Below are positions 11,601-21,957 of a stretch of DNA of 64,000 nucleotides, piece by piece. A program made the translations under genes and the position numbers. Each line of letters begins with the position of its first letter. Within the stretch, counting starts at the first letter, position 1. This stretch comes from Chloromonas sp. AAM2 (taxonomy: Eukaryota > Chlorophyta > Chlorophyceae > Chlamydomonadales > Chlamydomonadaceae): NCBI GenBank assembly GCA_004335635.1, contig QAXH01005903.1, positions 44,212-108,211 on the forward strand. Reading direction: 5' to 3'. The notes below the pieces were generated by a model. It was not told the origin of the DNA. It searched no databases and was given only the letters and a program-made list of their open reading frames with translations.

Positions 11601-14600
11601 TCAACGGAAGACATTTTGGCATCCTCGTCAAGTGCGCCATCTGCCTATCAGTCCGATTGGCCATTCGCTAATCAGCAGCTGCAGTATAGCGCCAGTGTTG
11701 GCCACCGCGAGCCGATATCAGGCAGCTTCAGACAGTACGGCCCTGATCAACATGCGCCTGCCATGCAGCACTTGTCATGGAATGGGCAGCCAATGCAGCA
11801 GCATGGACGCGTCCATGGAGGGCCACAGTACATGCCTGGGTATGTTGAGCATCAGCAGCCCATGCAAACTCACGCACAGTATCGGCACGGGACCGAGTTG
11901 GAGCTGCAGGCATTGCCTCCATCAGCACGCATGGCAGCTTGTTATCAAGGCTGGGGCATGGCCGCGTTCGCTGCTTTGGATAACGAAGAGGGCATCCAGC
12001 GTCAACAAACGCAGTACGCTCCGACAATACGTATTCGCTTTGTTGCCGACAATACCGCGAGCCCTCCACGGCCTGCTGTGCAGCACAAGTTTGCACAGAA
12101 AAACGCAATTAACCAGACGTGGGACGGTCAGCCACAGCCCGGCGATAATCAGTACGCACGGTTGCGCAATGTTGGGGGGTGTAGCAAGGCCGAGCACTTG
12201 CCAGACGAGCCTCACGCACTCGCTACAACAGAAGAGCAGCGTCCGCACAATGGAAATAATGAGACTTACTCCGTTCCCAAGACGCCCACTGAGCCCACAA
12301 TGTTGCACCACCCGCTCCTGGCGCCCGCATCTCCAGTGTTGTCTGCTGACCTTGAGTTCACGTCCAGCAAGGTGCAGCAATTCGCATTACGCCTTGATGC
12401 AGGGGCGCTTACAAGCACAGCGGAACCTGCAGTTGAACAGCAGCCACGAACGGCCACAGTGTCCGATACCGACTTTCCGGCGACACCGTTTGCAGATTCG
12501 TCTGTGGCTGCCCTCGCTCTAGGTGTCTCGGAGTCCATCACCAACCACAGCCCTGCGGGTGCACCACAAGGCAAACCGAGCAAGATTCCAGGACCACCTA
12601 AAGGGATCCCTTGGCTGCTTCCCGCTACTGCTACTGTCCAGGGCGCGGTCTGTCACCCGAGTGGCAGTGTAGGCAGCAGCGTGGTGAGGACAAGTCATGG
12701 CGGCAGTGCCGTTATGACTGTTGGTAGTTTGGCCGCATACCTCTCGGCTGGGGGGAGCGACCCGCACAGCAGCTCAGCAGGTTCTGCTAGCCTTGCAGGC
12801 ACGCAAAGCGTTGCAAGTCCTCTCAGTTTGAACCTTAGCGCCAGCAGAAGCCTTAGCTTACAGCCCGTGCAGGAGCACTGCAGCAGCCTGTCTCGCAACC
12901 TGGTCTTACAAGAGCCAGTCTACCCGACGCCGCAACAATGCCAGCAGAGTCATGAGCAGCAGACGTGCTGTATACCAAATGTATGTATACCAAATGATGT
13001 GGTGCTAGCTCTGCAGCCAGGCCAAGTCTTATGGAACAGGTAAGCGCACGTATCGTAGTTGCTTCCAAAGTAACTGAGAAACCTTCAGATGGAATTCCGA
13101 CCGGGCCAGAGTCAACTAGGACGGGCTTTTGCGATGCAAATTGGAAGCGCCGGCGGTTTTGCTCTCAGGGCCGTCCACCAAGTACCTGAATGTCGTGATG
13201 GTCTGCGCGTGCAGGTACCGTGTAACAGGGCCTCACAAAGTATCCCCTTTCCGAACCATCCTTCCTGCGCTGGACACCCAGACAGGAGCTCACGTGGTCG
13301 TAAAGTTTCCACATGATACTCTTTCGTTTCACCGCCAGCTGCAGCTCTTGGCGGTGGTTCCAGCCAGGTGAGCATGTCTCGGGTCGCAGCCGCATGTTCA
13401 TGGCTTGCCTTGATAGTCCTGGAGTGTTCGCACCCTGTGGCAAGCGCTCTGTTGTGTGTGTTTGTGTCGCTGATTGCAGATACACCCTCCGGCTGATCGG
13501 ATCAGTCGCAGCTTCCGCTGGCCTTCCTGCCGCGCTCGTTTTTGAGGCGGGCACATGCTGCCTGTCCGAGTTGCTGCGCACTAGACCACCAGTGGCCATG
13601 CAGAGGCTCGTCTTACAGCAGGTAAGAGTATACCTCGTCGTGTACATGCCGTCGTGGACGTACACGTCCCGCGTGCTGCAGCCACTTGCACCAATCTCTA
13701 CCAACATGCCCAACCTGACTCCTTTTTGCAGTTGTTCGAAGCACTGGCTTGCCTGCATTCGCTGGGATGGGTGCACGGGGACCTAGATCCATCGCGAGTG
13801 TGGTGGCATGAGACGTCTGGTCGGTTCAAGCTGTCGGGCCTCTCGCACTGCCGACGCGAAGGACAGCCCGGAGCAACGCATCCCGCAGAAGACGGGCCAT
13901 CTCACCATGCACCCGAAACTATGCAGGTGGGCCGTGTGGCAATGCCGGCATGCGCGATCGTAAGCCTTTACTTGTGACGGGGCGAGCGCATCTATCGCAC
14001 ATCTTGGCAGGTCTTTCGCAAGAGCCGTGGCAATGTCCACCAATTCTTGCATGTCGCAGGCTGTCCAGCGGGAGGGACACGTAGCTATTATGTCGCCGGC
14101 TTGCGACAGCTGGTCTGCTGGCGTCCTCGCGCATGAGGTCCTGACCGGATTGAAGCTGCACCCGCCCACTCTGGGGCCTGACCAGGCATTGCAGCAGTGC
14201 TTGGGCGAGCATCCCGTGCCATTTAGGGTGCCAGGCGGCCCGATGCAACTCGCTGAGCTACCACAGGTACGATGGCTCTCTGATGGCTCTCAACAGCATA
14301 CTGAACCTCAATTAGTTATAGAATGAATTGATATGGCAAGGACCTTCTTTTTTATGTCGTTGAACACAGCCGCCAGATTCCACAACTGCACAGGCGCAAC
14401 GTTGAAATCAGAGAAATCCCAACAGACTCGATCTGCCTTCTGAAGCAGCTGAGATGATGCAGGACACCTTTGGGCTTGCGTGAAGGTTGCTATTTTGCCA
14501 TGCCTGCAGGCCGCCAGTCTTTTGCAAGGCCTGCTAAACCGCCAGCCAAGACTGCGCATGACCGCAGCTGCTGCGGCTCAGTTGGTTTCATCTGAGTTGC

Positions 14601-14608
14601 CAGCATAA
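8655..14608 (+). CDS. single-pass receptor-like protein with a cytoplasmic pseudokinase domain
   Basis: Ten exons in frame: 8655-8837, 8938-9114, 9495-9665, 9768-9833, 10119-13039, 13215-13367, 13480-13621, 13732-13926, 14060-14266, 14510-14608; predicted 1437 residues. The N-terminus is a signal peptide with hydrophobic core PALLLLFLLL. Next come a Cys-containing ectodomain (about 28-270) and a Pro/Ser-rich stretch with SPPPSP motifs (about 300-415). A transmembrane helix at about 418-443 is followed by a basic stop (RRARSRR), then a long Gln/Ser/Gly-rich linker. A kinase-like fold spans about 1174-1435. Lys in VVVK (about 1203), APE (1331-1333), DSWSAG (1352-1357) and a final Arg in RLRMTA are kept. 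The Gly-loop is unrecognisable, HRD is HGD, the catalytic-loop Asn is Arg (HGDLDPSR), and DFG is GLS. Loss of both Mg-binding residues predicts no phosphotransfer, so a scaffold or regulatory role is inferred. Ligand and pathway are unknown. Confidence 0.85.
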
Positions 14609-14868
14609 ACAGAACCGAGTGAAGACTTGTGCGTGAAGACCGCCCAAGGAAAATGTAGAGCGGCTTGCACTGTCGTCTTAAGAACACAAACTGCGTGCCA
14701 CATGCGTGCCAGACAATTATGCCAGACAATGCACACCATTTGTGGTCAAGACCCTTGAAACGAACACACATAGGCCTGTTTACGCCAACACGCATGATCG
14801 ATCTGGCCATCAGTTTGTTCAAACCATTGCAGTGACGGCACGCTCAGAGCCCATGCTAGCGTAAACAT

Positions 14869-14985
14869 GCACATGACGAGCACTTCCTTGCCCCGTACGT
14901 GGCATACACCTTTGAATTGAAGTGGGAGTGCAGGACGGGGGTGCAGGACTGGAGCATGCCGAGTGCGGCCACTCAGACAACAATG
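14869..14985 (+). repeat. diverged direct repeat, copy 1
   Basis: Aligns with 15397-15490 over its length, sharing blocks such as TTCCTTGCCC, ACGTGGCAT, GGAGTGCAGG and CAGACAACA. This copy has about 23 extra bases before the last block. Confidence 0.75.
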
Positions 14986-15396
14986 CATGTCAAGATCAAA
15001 AACTCAAACCTACTAGAGTCGACAAGAGCTCCATGAACCAAAGGCGATTGTAAGCCCGCGTGCAATCGCAAGCACCTGCTGTATATCAATGAATACACGT
15101 CATGTCATGCGAATTGCAGTGAAGGTAAGCTTAGAATGCACAACATGCTGCTGCTACTATACCATTGCACTGATGAGCACTAGTGAGTACATGCGTGGCA
15201 CCATGTGCAGACTTCGTGGGTTGGTGTGCTGTACAAGTGTGGAGACAGAACCCTGCAATTGGTTCATTATGATGACATAATGCAAACGATGGCCTGCATC
15301 TGCGTTGCTCTAGCACAAAGGCAAGGGTTTGCGTGAGAACCCAGGCTCGCTTACATCCGGGCAGGGTCTACAATCAGGTGGAGTGCTTGCAACAAG

Positions 15397-15490
15397 CACA
15401 TGATGAGCATTTCCTTGCCCAGCACGTGGCATCTATCTTTGAAAAGGAGTAGGAGTGCAGGGTGGGGATGCAGGATTCAGACAACAGTGC
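15397..15490 (+). repeat. diverged direct repeat, copy 2
   Basis: Second copy of the element at 14869-14985, about 530 bp downstream in the same orientation. Confidence 0.75.
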
Positions 15491-16650
15491 AGGGCACTTG
15501 TCACCGCTTTTATACTTTTGCTCGGGTTGTTTCCATCGATGCTTAACCAATTCCTTGTACGCAAGGAACTGTACAATCAGAAGAGTTGTTCTGTAGTGCC
15601 ACTGGCCATGTTACAGTGCTGAGAACACACTCCCAAAGCGTGCATTGAGCTTGGTCTGGGCTGTGAAGTACGTTTGATGTAATCTATTCATGCAGCCATA
15701 CGACGTTGCAGCTTAGGGTAGACTGAGCTGAGGTTCAGTTGGCTGATATGTGTAACGTGCGTTGATACCACTGGGAGCAGTATCTTCCAGCATCCATAGG
15801 ACCAGCTCGCCATGCCAGAAGGCGAGTCATCAACGCGATGACAAGCCTTTGACGCAGCGTCTTATCAGAACTTGACGGGCATGGACATTCCAGTGAGATC
15901 GCTGGGGCCAGCCTATGTCCTAACAATTAGTGGTGACACAGCATTACAGTTCAGTCAACCTTCATCAGCTGGAACAGATGCATTGTGGACACCTGCCTAA
16001 GCCGCCTGCTTGAATGCATTTGGTGCAAGGATAGCCAGGGACTCTTCTTGGCCCATGCCTGGTACCGTCGTTCTGTCCCTTACAAGGGGCGTCACACATG
16101 GCGTCAGACAGATTCAGCCAGGCACAGCTTACTGCCAAGCCAGTCCACCGGTCTGCCAGCATACCTGCCAAGGCTCCATTGCAGCTGGCATGTGGCTGAC
16201 CTCACTTGGCAGCATGCACCTGAAGCACGTGCACAACACAAGGCTGGTGCTACAAGCCATGCCATGCTGCGTGTGCCAGGCGTCATCGGCCGGGCCAGTA
16301 CGTGCATGTACACTAGCATGACCTGGTTCTTTTGAACAACGACTGACCCTGCTGGCGGCCAGAAACATGGTGTACGATTGTTCCCTGTCAGTAAGTTGCA
16401 AGGCCCTTGTGCAGAACTGCACAGTCAATACTAAAACATAGGTCCCGCAAACAAGCAAGCAAGCAAGCAAACAAATCGGCCGGCATGCACAGTTGCATCA
16501 CAACGGCCCACCAAGGTTCCATGCTGGTGATTGGCTTCCTCCCCCTGGCAATGCATTTGCCTTTGATCTCATGCGTTGACCAGCCGTCACCCAAATCTGC
16601 CCTTGGCATGCTGCCGCCTTGTATGCACACACCAGTGCCATTGCCATCCC

Positions 16651-18951
16651 TCACCCTACCTGAGCCTGCCAGCATTCAACGCCGTACGTTTCCCCCAGCT
16701 TCTGGCCTGTTACCAGCTCAGCGCCGGTCCACCCAGCCGCCACAACCCTGCGGCGCCACATGACACCACGCACTGGCATGGGCACCAGCTGCAGGCCTGC
16801 GCTGTCAGAACCCTGACGCCATGTCACACAGGTTGCCATTAAAAGATTGCTGGAATTGAGCAAGAGAGGTTACACTTGTGGTGACTGCAGCTGCCTTTCA
16901 GGTTCTAAGCCTGCCTCTGATGACGTGCTAGCCAGCCAAACCACACCAATCAATCTCAGCTATCTGCATGCCTTTCTGCTTCACATGGCCGGCATGCCAC
17001 CAGCCCTGCCTGCCCTGTGGGACAAGCCATACCTGGCTAACGTTTCTTGGGGTTGTTCAAAAGTTGTGTGGTACAGCTTCTGGCCGGTCAGGCGATGTGT
17101 ATCGGGCTGCATCACAGGCACATGCGGTATGGGCACCGCACTCACTAGACATACTGCAACAGAAAGGCAGTTGTGTACTGGCGCAACGCCCACAATCCAT
17201 ACCACGACATGCTGAGTGGTGACAGTAAGCAGGGCCTTGCAACTGAACGGCGCCACAACGTTTCTCACAGTGCCAATTGATGAGCTGATCTTGTCGTCAA
17301 TCCTTGTCTGCATGTGTGACATCTTGACTCAGTGAGACCAACCTCAACCATAAATGTGGCGCAGTTAGAAGCATTGCGGCAGTCAGACCAGCCCCAGCAC
17401 TCCCTGCTTTACGTGACCACCCACTGTGGATTTAAAACATCACCCACTGTGGATTCAAAGCACCACCCACTGTGGATTCATCACACCACTCACTGTTGGT
17501 GGGCATGTGAGCAGCAGCTGGCTAGTCGGAGCGCTAAGGATGTGCATGCACGATAGCAGGTCACGGGCGGCAGTGGTGGACAGATAACCTGTAAGGCAGC
17601 GGCGAGGCGGTAACGGTGGCTTAGGGTTTAACATTATGAGGCGACTCAGTTCGTTGTATGGTCACAGGCTGTGTCGTGAATGAGCCTGTGGCAGCCCCGT
17701 AGCTTGTGCTGCTGCGTAAGGCCAAGCTATTCATGCGGCTCCAGTTACCTTGTGCTTCCAAGCTCATGACGGGCACAGGAGCTTGTGCTATATAGCTTCT
17801 GCTGCCGTGTAAGGCACGGAAGGTTGAGCAACAGTCAGGCTTCTAAGCTCATAAGACACAAGGCTAAAACACTGTCAATGATTACTGTCAGTCAGTCAGT
17901 CAGGCACGCACGCAGAAATGCTCGTTGAGCCCCTCACCTATCAGGCCCTCGGCTAGCCATACGACCGGCTGTGATGCATCAAAGCCAGCACCTGCACACA
18001 CGCCAGCCGCCATAATCCCGGCTTCAATCAAGCGTGGCCAGCTTTTAAGCCCATACAACCTGTGCTGCTGCTTACGTTTGAAACCAACCTGAAATCCAAG
18101 ACCAGCTGGTAGAGCGTGTAGACTGCATGTGCACATGTGCATGCAACATGCTCCAGGCCTCATGCACGGCGTGACACAGTGCATGCTGTGCCCTGCCTAC
18201 CCAACGTCCGTGGGTGGCCCAGTTATAACCAGAAACCGCGTTGCTAGAAACGACATTTGTATATTGCACCCTGCTACCAATGAGCTTCCTTGGCGCGTAG
18301 TATTTGGAAGGATGTTGTGTCTAGCTGCAGTACCATGGGTCGCTAACCCTGGTAGACCATGTAATGCAGAAATGGCCCACCTTCCAGTGCCGGCCCCAGG
18401 GTGTTTGCCTGGGCTAGGTCCACCACCAGGGTGTGGCGTGCCGCACTGCGCAGCGGCAGGGGGCCCAGCACACGCAGCTTCAGAGCCTCAGTGGTGCCTG
18501 AACACACACACATGGGGACCCAGTGTACAATAGAAGTTACCTCAGAATGCGCACAACTCAACAATATGTATGCGAGTGTGATGATGTTGTGCGTGGGGCG
18601 ATACAGATTGATGACTCAAAGCGATCTTCTGTTGTCTTTGTGTGGCGATACAGATATCAATGCAAATTCACTCAATCACATCTAAGCAGACCTCGAGTTG
18701 ATAGCCGCTGAAAATCATGCAGTGCGAGTTGCAGGGATGTGGTGGCTCGAGGGAGCAGACAATCAGTAGAAACCTGCCTCCATTTGCATGATGCCTTCGA
18801 GCTGACATGAGCGGACGCATGAACTGATCTGAGGCTTCTGTTCCACATCATGATGCTTGTATATACACACACACCTGAGTTCTGCGCGTGAGACTGCTAC
18901 GCCACAAATGATGATGCATGCACACATCCACCCAGCCACACCCACACATGC

Positions 18952-19018
<67 letters not shown>

Positions 19019-19025
19019 TANNNNN

Positions 19026-19079
<54 letters not shown>

Positions 19080-20393
19080 GAGTCCACTTCGAGTACGTTT
19101 ACCCCAGGGGGCCATGACAGGCGCCATGCACGCGCGTCCAGGCCAGCCCCCAGTATGACCACCTGAGGGCCGGCATGAAAATCATTTGCAATAAGGCGAA
19201 CAAAACCACAGAGCCATATGCAGGGAGATAACAAGACCAATGAGCTCACAATCCTGCAGGCGTACACTTGCTGGACCAATTTGTGCATGCGGCCCGGATG
19301 GCTGCCTTTGGTAAGCAAAGAGAACTGGTTGATCACGGATCAGCTAAGCAAAGCTCAGGCCATCATGAACGTGGAATAGTCAACTCGTGTGTTCCACCAC
19401 ACCTGTCTGATGGCCGCCTTGGGCAGGGATGACAGCACCCTGGGCTCCCGGGCTGCAAGGTGTGTGCCCGCTGCGCCCTGCTCCTGCCCTGTGCCCGCAG
19501 GCCCAGTTGCGTGTGCGGGTCCGCCAGTGGCCCTCATTAGCATGTCATCCAGGGAGACAGTGCGCACCTGGGACCAGGCAACACGACATGCAGGGTTCGG
19601 CAAGCTCACGTGCATGCGCTCCTGACGTGCATGGCCAATGTCATGCCCACATGCCCACCCATGCGCGGCATCAATGCCTGTAGTCCATGATCCAATCTTT
19701 TTCATGCTGCCAATCAGCTGACGTTGGGCGCCCAACATCCAACTTCATTTGATGGATGCTCATGCACCCATTGCATGCCAGGAGCCATTATGTTCTACCA
19801 AAGCCTCAGCTGCATGCCACCAAGTGCGAGCCGTGTCTTGTCTTCCTGATACGAGTCAGAAATGGAGCATTGCCATGCTGTCAGCATGCTCAGCTGTTGT
19901 TGGCACCGGACGTGCTGTGTGTGCTCATGCATTCCGCCCTTCTGTGTTCTAGGTCTGCAAATTACCCACCATCATCATTCCGTGTAAACCGTCCATGTTT
20001 TTTACGCGCTCTCTTAGCTGCTCCTGCTCTGACTCCCCCAGGCATTGGCACAGCAGGGCATCAAATGAACCATCATAGAGAAATGGCTGGCCGGGAGGCA
20101 TGGCATCTGGCAGGGAGCCCTGCCAACGGTACCAGGCAACTGCGTGCGCGCACGCACCAACATGCAAGTACAAACTTGAGGTATTGGTATCATGTGTCCT
20201 TGGTAGCCCACATGCTTGCTTTGTTCTTCATGATGTTGGTTTTCTGCCCTTGCTAACAATCAGCCCCTTGCTGTGTCCGGACGTGCATCTGTCAGCCTGA
20301 GCCTGTAGACAGACATGCAACACTTAAGAAGGCACCTTGCAGCGCCGTGCGCTCCACATTGGACAGGGTGCCCTCACTGCCAACTGCAGACAT
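16651..20393 (-). CDS. SAM-dependent methyltransferase, LCMT/UPF0677 family
   Basis: Eight exons in transcription order: 20393-20336, 20139-19970, 19567-19403, 19162-19078, 18497-18381, 17991-17938, 17588-17494, 16788-16651; all phases agree and give 293 residues, the usual size of this family. Signatures in order: ERTALQVAWYR (N-terminal TA..R), [13 protein letters not shown], the SAM-binding [15 protein letters not shown] followed by [32 protein letters not shown] (split by an intron after GLI), [13 protein letters not shown], and AAGWTGAEL...ETYG near the C-terminus. Relatives methylate carboxyl or hydroxyl groups of proteins or small molecules; the substrate is not predictable. The last exon may instead splice at 16660 (GTAGGG donor) to an exon I did not find; read through, it stops at once. 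One intron holds a (GT)n tract with a gap and another a 23-bp array, both starting at the splice donor. Confidence 0.82.
17416..17500 (-). repeat. 23-bp tandem array copied from a 5' splice site
   Basis: On the minus strand the exon end CCAACA and donor GTGAGTGG (intron begins at 17493) are followed by three more units CCACA-GTGGGTG(G/A)TG at exact 23-bp spacing. On the plus strand the ACTGT blocks fall at 17492, 17469, 17446 and 17423. Each unit therefore carries an exon-like end plus a GT donor. Confidence 0.9.
18954..19077 (-). repeat. (GT)n microsatellite beginning at a splice donor, with 5-base gap
   Basis: On the minus strand the methyltransferase exon ends GACTCAG at 19078 and the intron opens directly with GTGTGTGT and continues for about 120 bp, broken only by five N (19021-19025) and a short GAGTA flank. 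The donor dinucleotide is the first repeat unit. Confidence 0.95.
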
Positions 20394-20817
20394 GGCTTGC
20401 CGTCGCTAGGTGTCTCGGCAAGCTGGTGTTGCGCGATGGTTGGAGGGAGGATACACGTTGGTTGTGGTGCATAAAGGAGGGTAGATTGTGCTCACAATGC
20501 GGCAACGGACACTCGGTCTTGCGTTTACGTAATCTGCGTAACCGCTGACAAGAAATTCGCGTACCAGTCATACTGATCACTGGAAATCGCAAGGTGCTCG
20601 GATGGATGTGGTAGGCGAATGGATGTTGGAGGGACATCTCTTCGTGCGTGCAAGGCTATGATTGAGCATGCGGGTAGCGATCGTAACTAAAAGCTGTCAT
20701 AACAACACGATCCCGTTGTCCTCTCTTGGGTCTTCGTGTCTCAACGCTTACGTGCCAAACACAAATCGCTCAAGCTGAGGGCCGCAAGCACTTGTGAGCC
20801 GGTACGGCAAGATTCAA
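20394..20817. other. upstream flank of methyltransferase gene
   Basis: Lies between the methyltransferase start codon and the amidase-derived pseudogene. Presumably holds the methyltransferase promoter. No coding similarity seen. Confidence 0.4.
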
Positions 20818-21345
20818 TCCGTCTGTGTGCACGCCTTGGCTGCTCGCAGCAGGTGCTCGTCCGGGCCATGCGGTCACAGCAGGCTGAGGCCCACAGGCGA
20901 TCCTTTGGCACGTGCAGTGGGCAGGCTCGCCTGCACAAACCGTGCACGCACAGCTTACGGCAAAGAGCGAACATGACAATGCGTGTGATCGTGCGGCGCA
21001 GTATGATGCACACCTTGAGGATCGGCCTGAAAGCACGCCTACAATTGAAATGACCAAGCAACAGAGATCTCGAAGAAAGTGAGCGTGCCCTCAGTGGCAC
21101 CTGCTGGCCCTGATAACCTGACGATGCATGTACAGTGCGCGTCGCAGTCAGTGCGCTACCTCTGGCAGTCCTGCTAGTGAAGAGACGCAGCCTAGGCTGA
21201 GCAGGCAATTGTGCCAGTCGTCCAGCAAGTCTAGAGGCGTGTTGCAGAGGGGCTCAGGGCCGCGGGCAGTAGGCATGACCAGCACGCCATGGCTGCCCAG
21301 TGATGCGACGTGATCAGTTGACGCTCTGCGTAACTCAGAGCAAGA
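20818..21345 (-). pseudogene. broken partial duplicate of the last two amidase exons
   Basis: Two blocks match exons 10 and 11 of the intact amidase just upstream. The exon-10-like block (about 21345-21160) keeps [20 protein letters not shown] and LLSL but lacks about 10 nt after the ITSH codons, shifting the frame. The exon-11-like block (about 20930-20818) keeps ASLPTARAKGSPVGLSLL, then has TGA (20876-20874) where the gene has GGA (LLGPHG), then continues [17 protein letters not shown]. The intron between them is alignable at its ends, and similarity runs on into the 3' flank (CTCAAGCTGAGGGC in both). The copy therefore arose as a DNA-level tandem duplication of the gene's 3' end, not by retroposition. 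No upstream exons are present, so it cannot encode an amidase. Confidence 0.88.
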
Positions 21346-21957
21346 GGGTTCTGGCGGACGGGAGGCTGGCAAAGTTGACAGCAGACAAGTAGGCCTGTGT
21401 CCTGTTCTACGGACTTGATCGTTTGTCTGTATGCGTGCCTGTCTGGGTGTTCCTGTGTGTGCGCGCCAAGCGGTGCGGTTTGTTGGACATTGTAACACTG
21501 TTCTGACGTCGTCGCGTCGTGTTCTGTTTGCACTTATGGCACAAGCCTGTTTGCGTGGCCCAGAAGCTCGCGCTCCATGTCCGTAAAAAGGGGACTCTGG
21601 GCCGCGGGGAGGAGGAGTCTACAGTGGAAGGCCGCGCAGCCTGGCACACGGCTTGTGCTCTGGGTGCAAACAGATCACGCGACAATAGCGGAAGTTTGCG
21701 TCAGGGCAAGAGTCAAGCGGAACCTGACCTGGCAGCCCACTGAGTGCCCAGTCCTTGCGGACCACCTGTGGCAGTCGACATGTGGATATAATGTGCACTG
21801 TTCAGTTGTACGTCACCAAGTATTGTACAGAACATGCAAAAAGATAGCCGAGACCTGGAGCGATCGTAACCAATATGTGTTTGCACGAACCCGTTCTTTA
21901 TATCTGAACACGGTGCACAACATGCTCAAGCTGAGGGCTGTGAGCCGGTTTAGCAAA
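21346..21957. other. 3' flank of the amidase, upstream border of its partial duplicate
   Basis: Holds the 3' UTR of the intact amidase on the minus strand and the boundary of the duplicated block. Nothing else recognised. Confidence 0.5.

Larger units (their letters stand above)
14609..16650. other. intergenic between convergent receptor and methyltransferase genes
   Basis: Contains the two 3' flanks. No exon with family similarity was found. It carries a pair of diverged direct repeats (14869-14985 and 15397-15490). A TGTAA, the usual green-algal polyadenylation signal, occurs at 15049-15053, 441 bp after the receptor stop codon. Confidence 0.5.

Noticed and set aside
11491..12522. 343-residue plus-strand frame inside the receptor gene
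   Set aside because: It overlaps the large receptor exon in another frame, has erratic composition and no family signature.
16981..17322. Extra methyltransferase exon between 17494 and 16788
   Set aside because: The frame after the TTGCAG acceptor in this stretch meets a stop in the needed phase, and exons 7 and 8 already join in phase with family-typical length.
17416..17500. Possible CRISPR array (regular 23-bp spacing)
   Set aside because: The units are direct tandem copies without unique spacers, in a eukaryotic intron.
20741..21208. 155-residue minus-strand frame as a separate gene
   Set aside because: It is a shifted frame across the amidase-derived pseudogene block.
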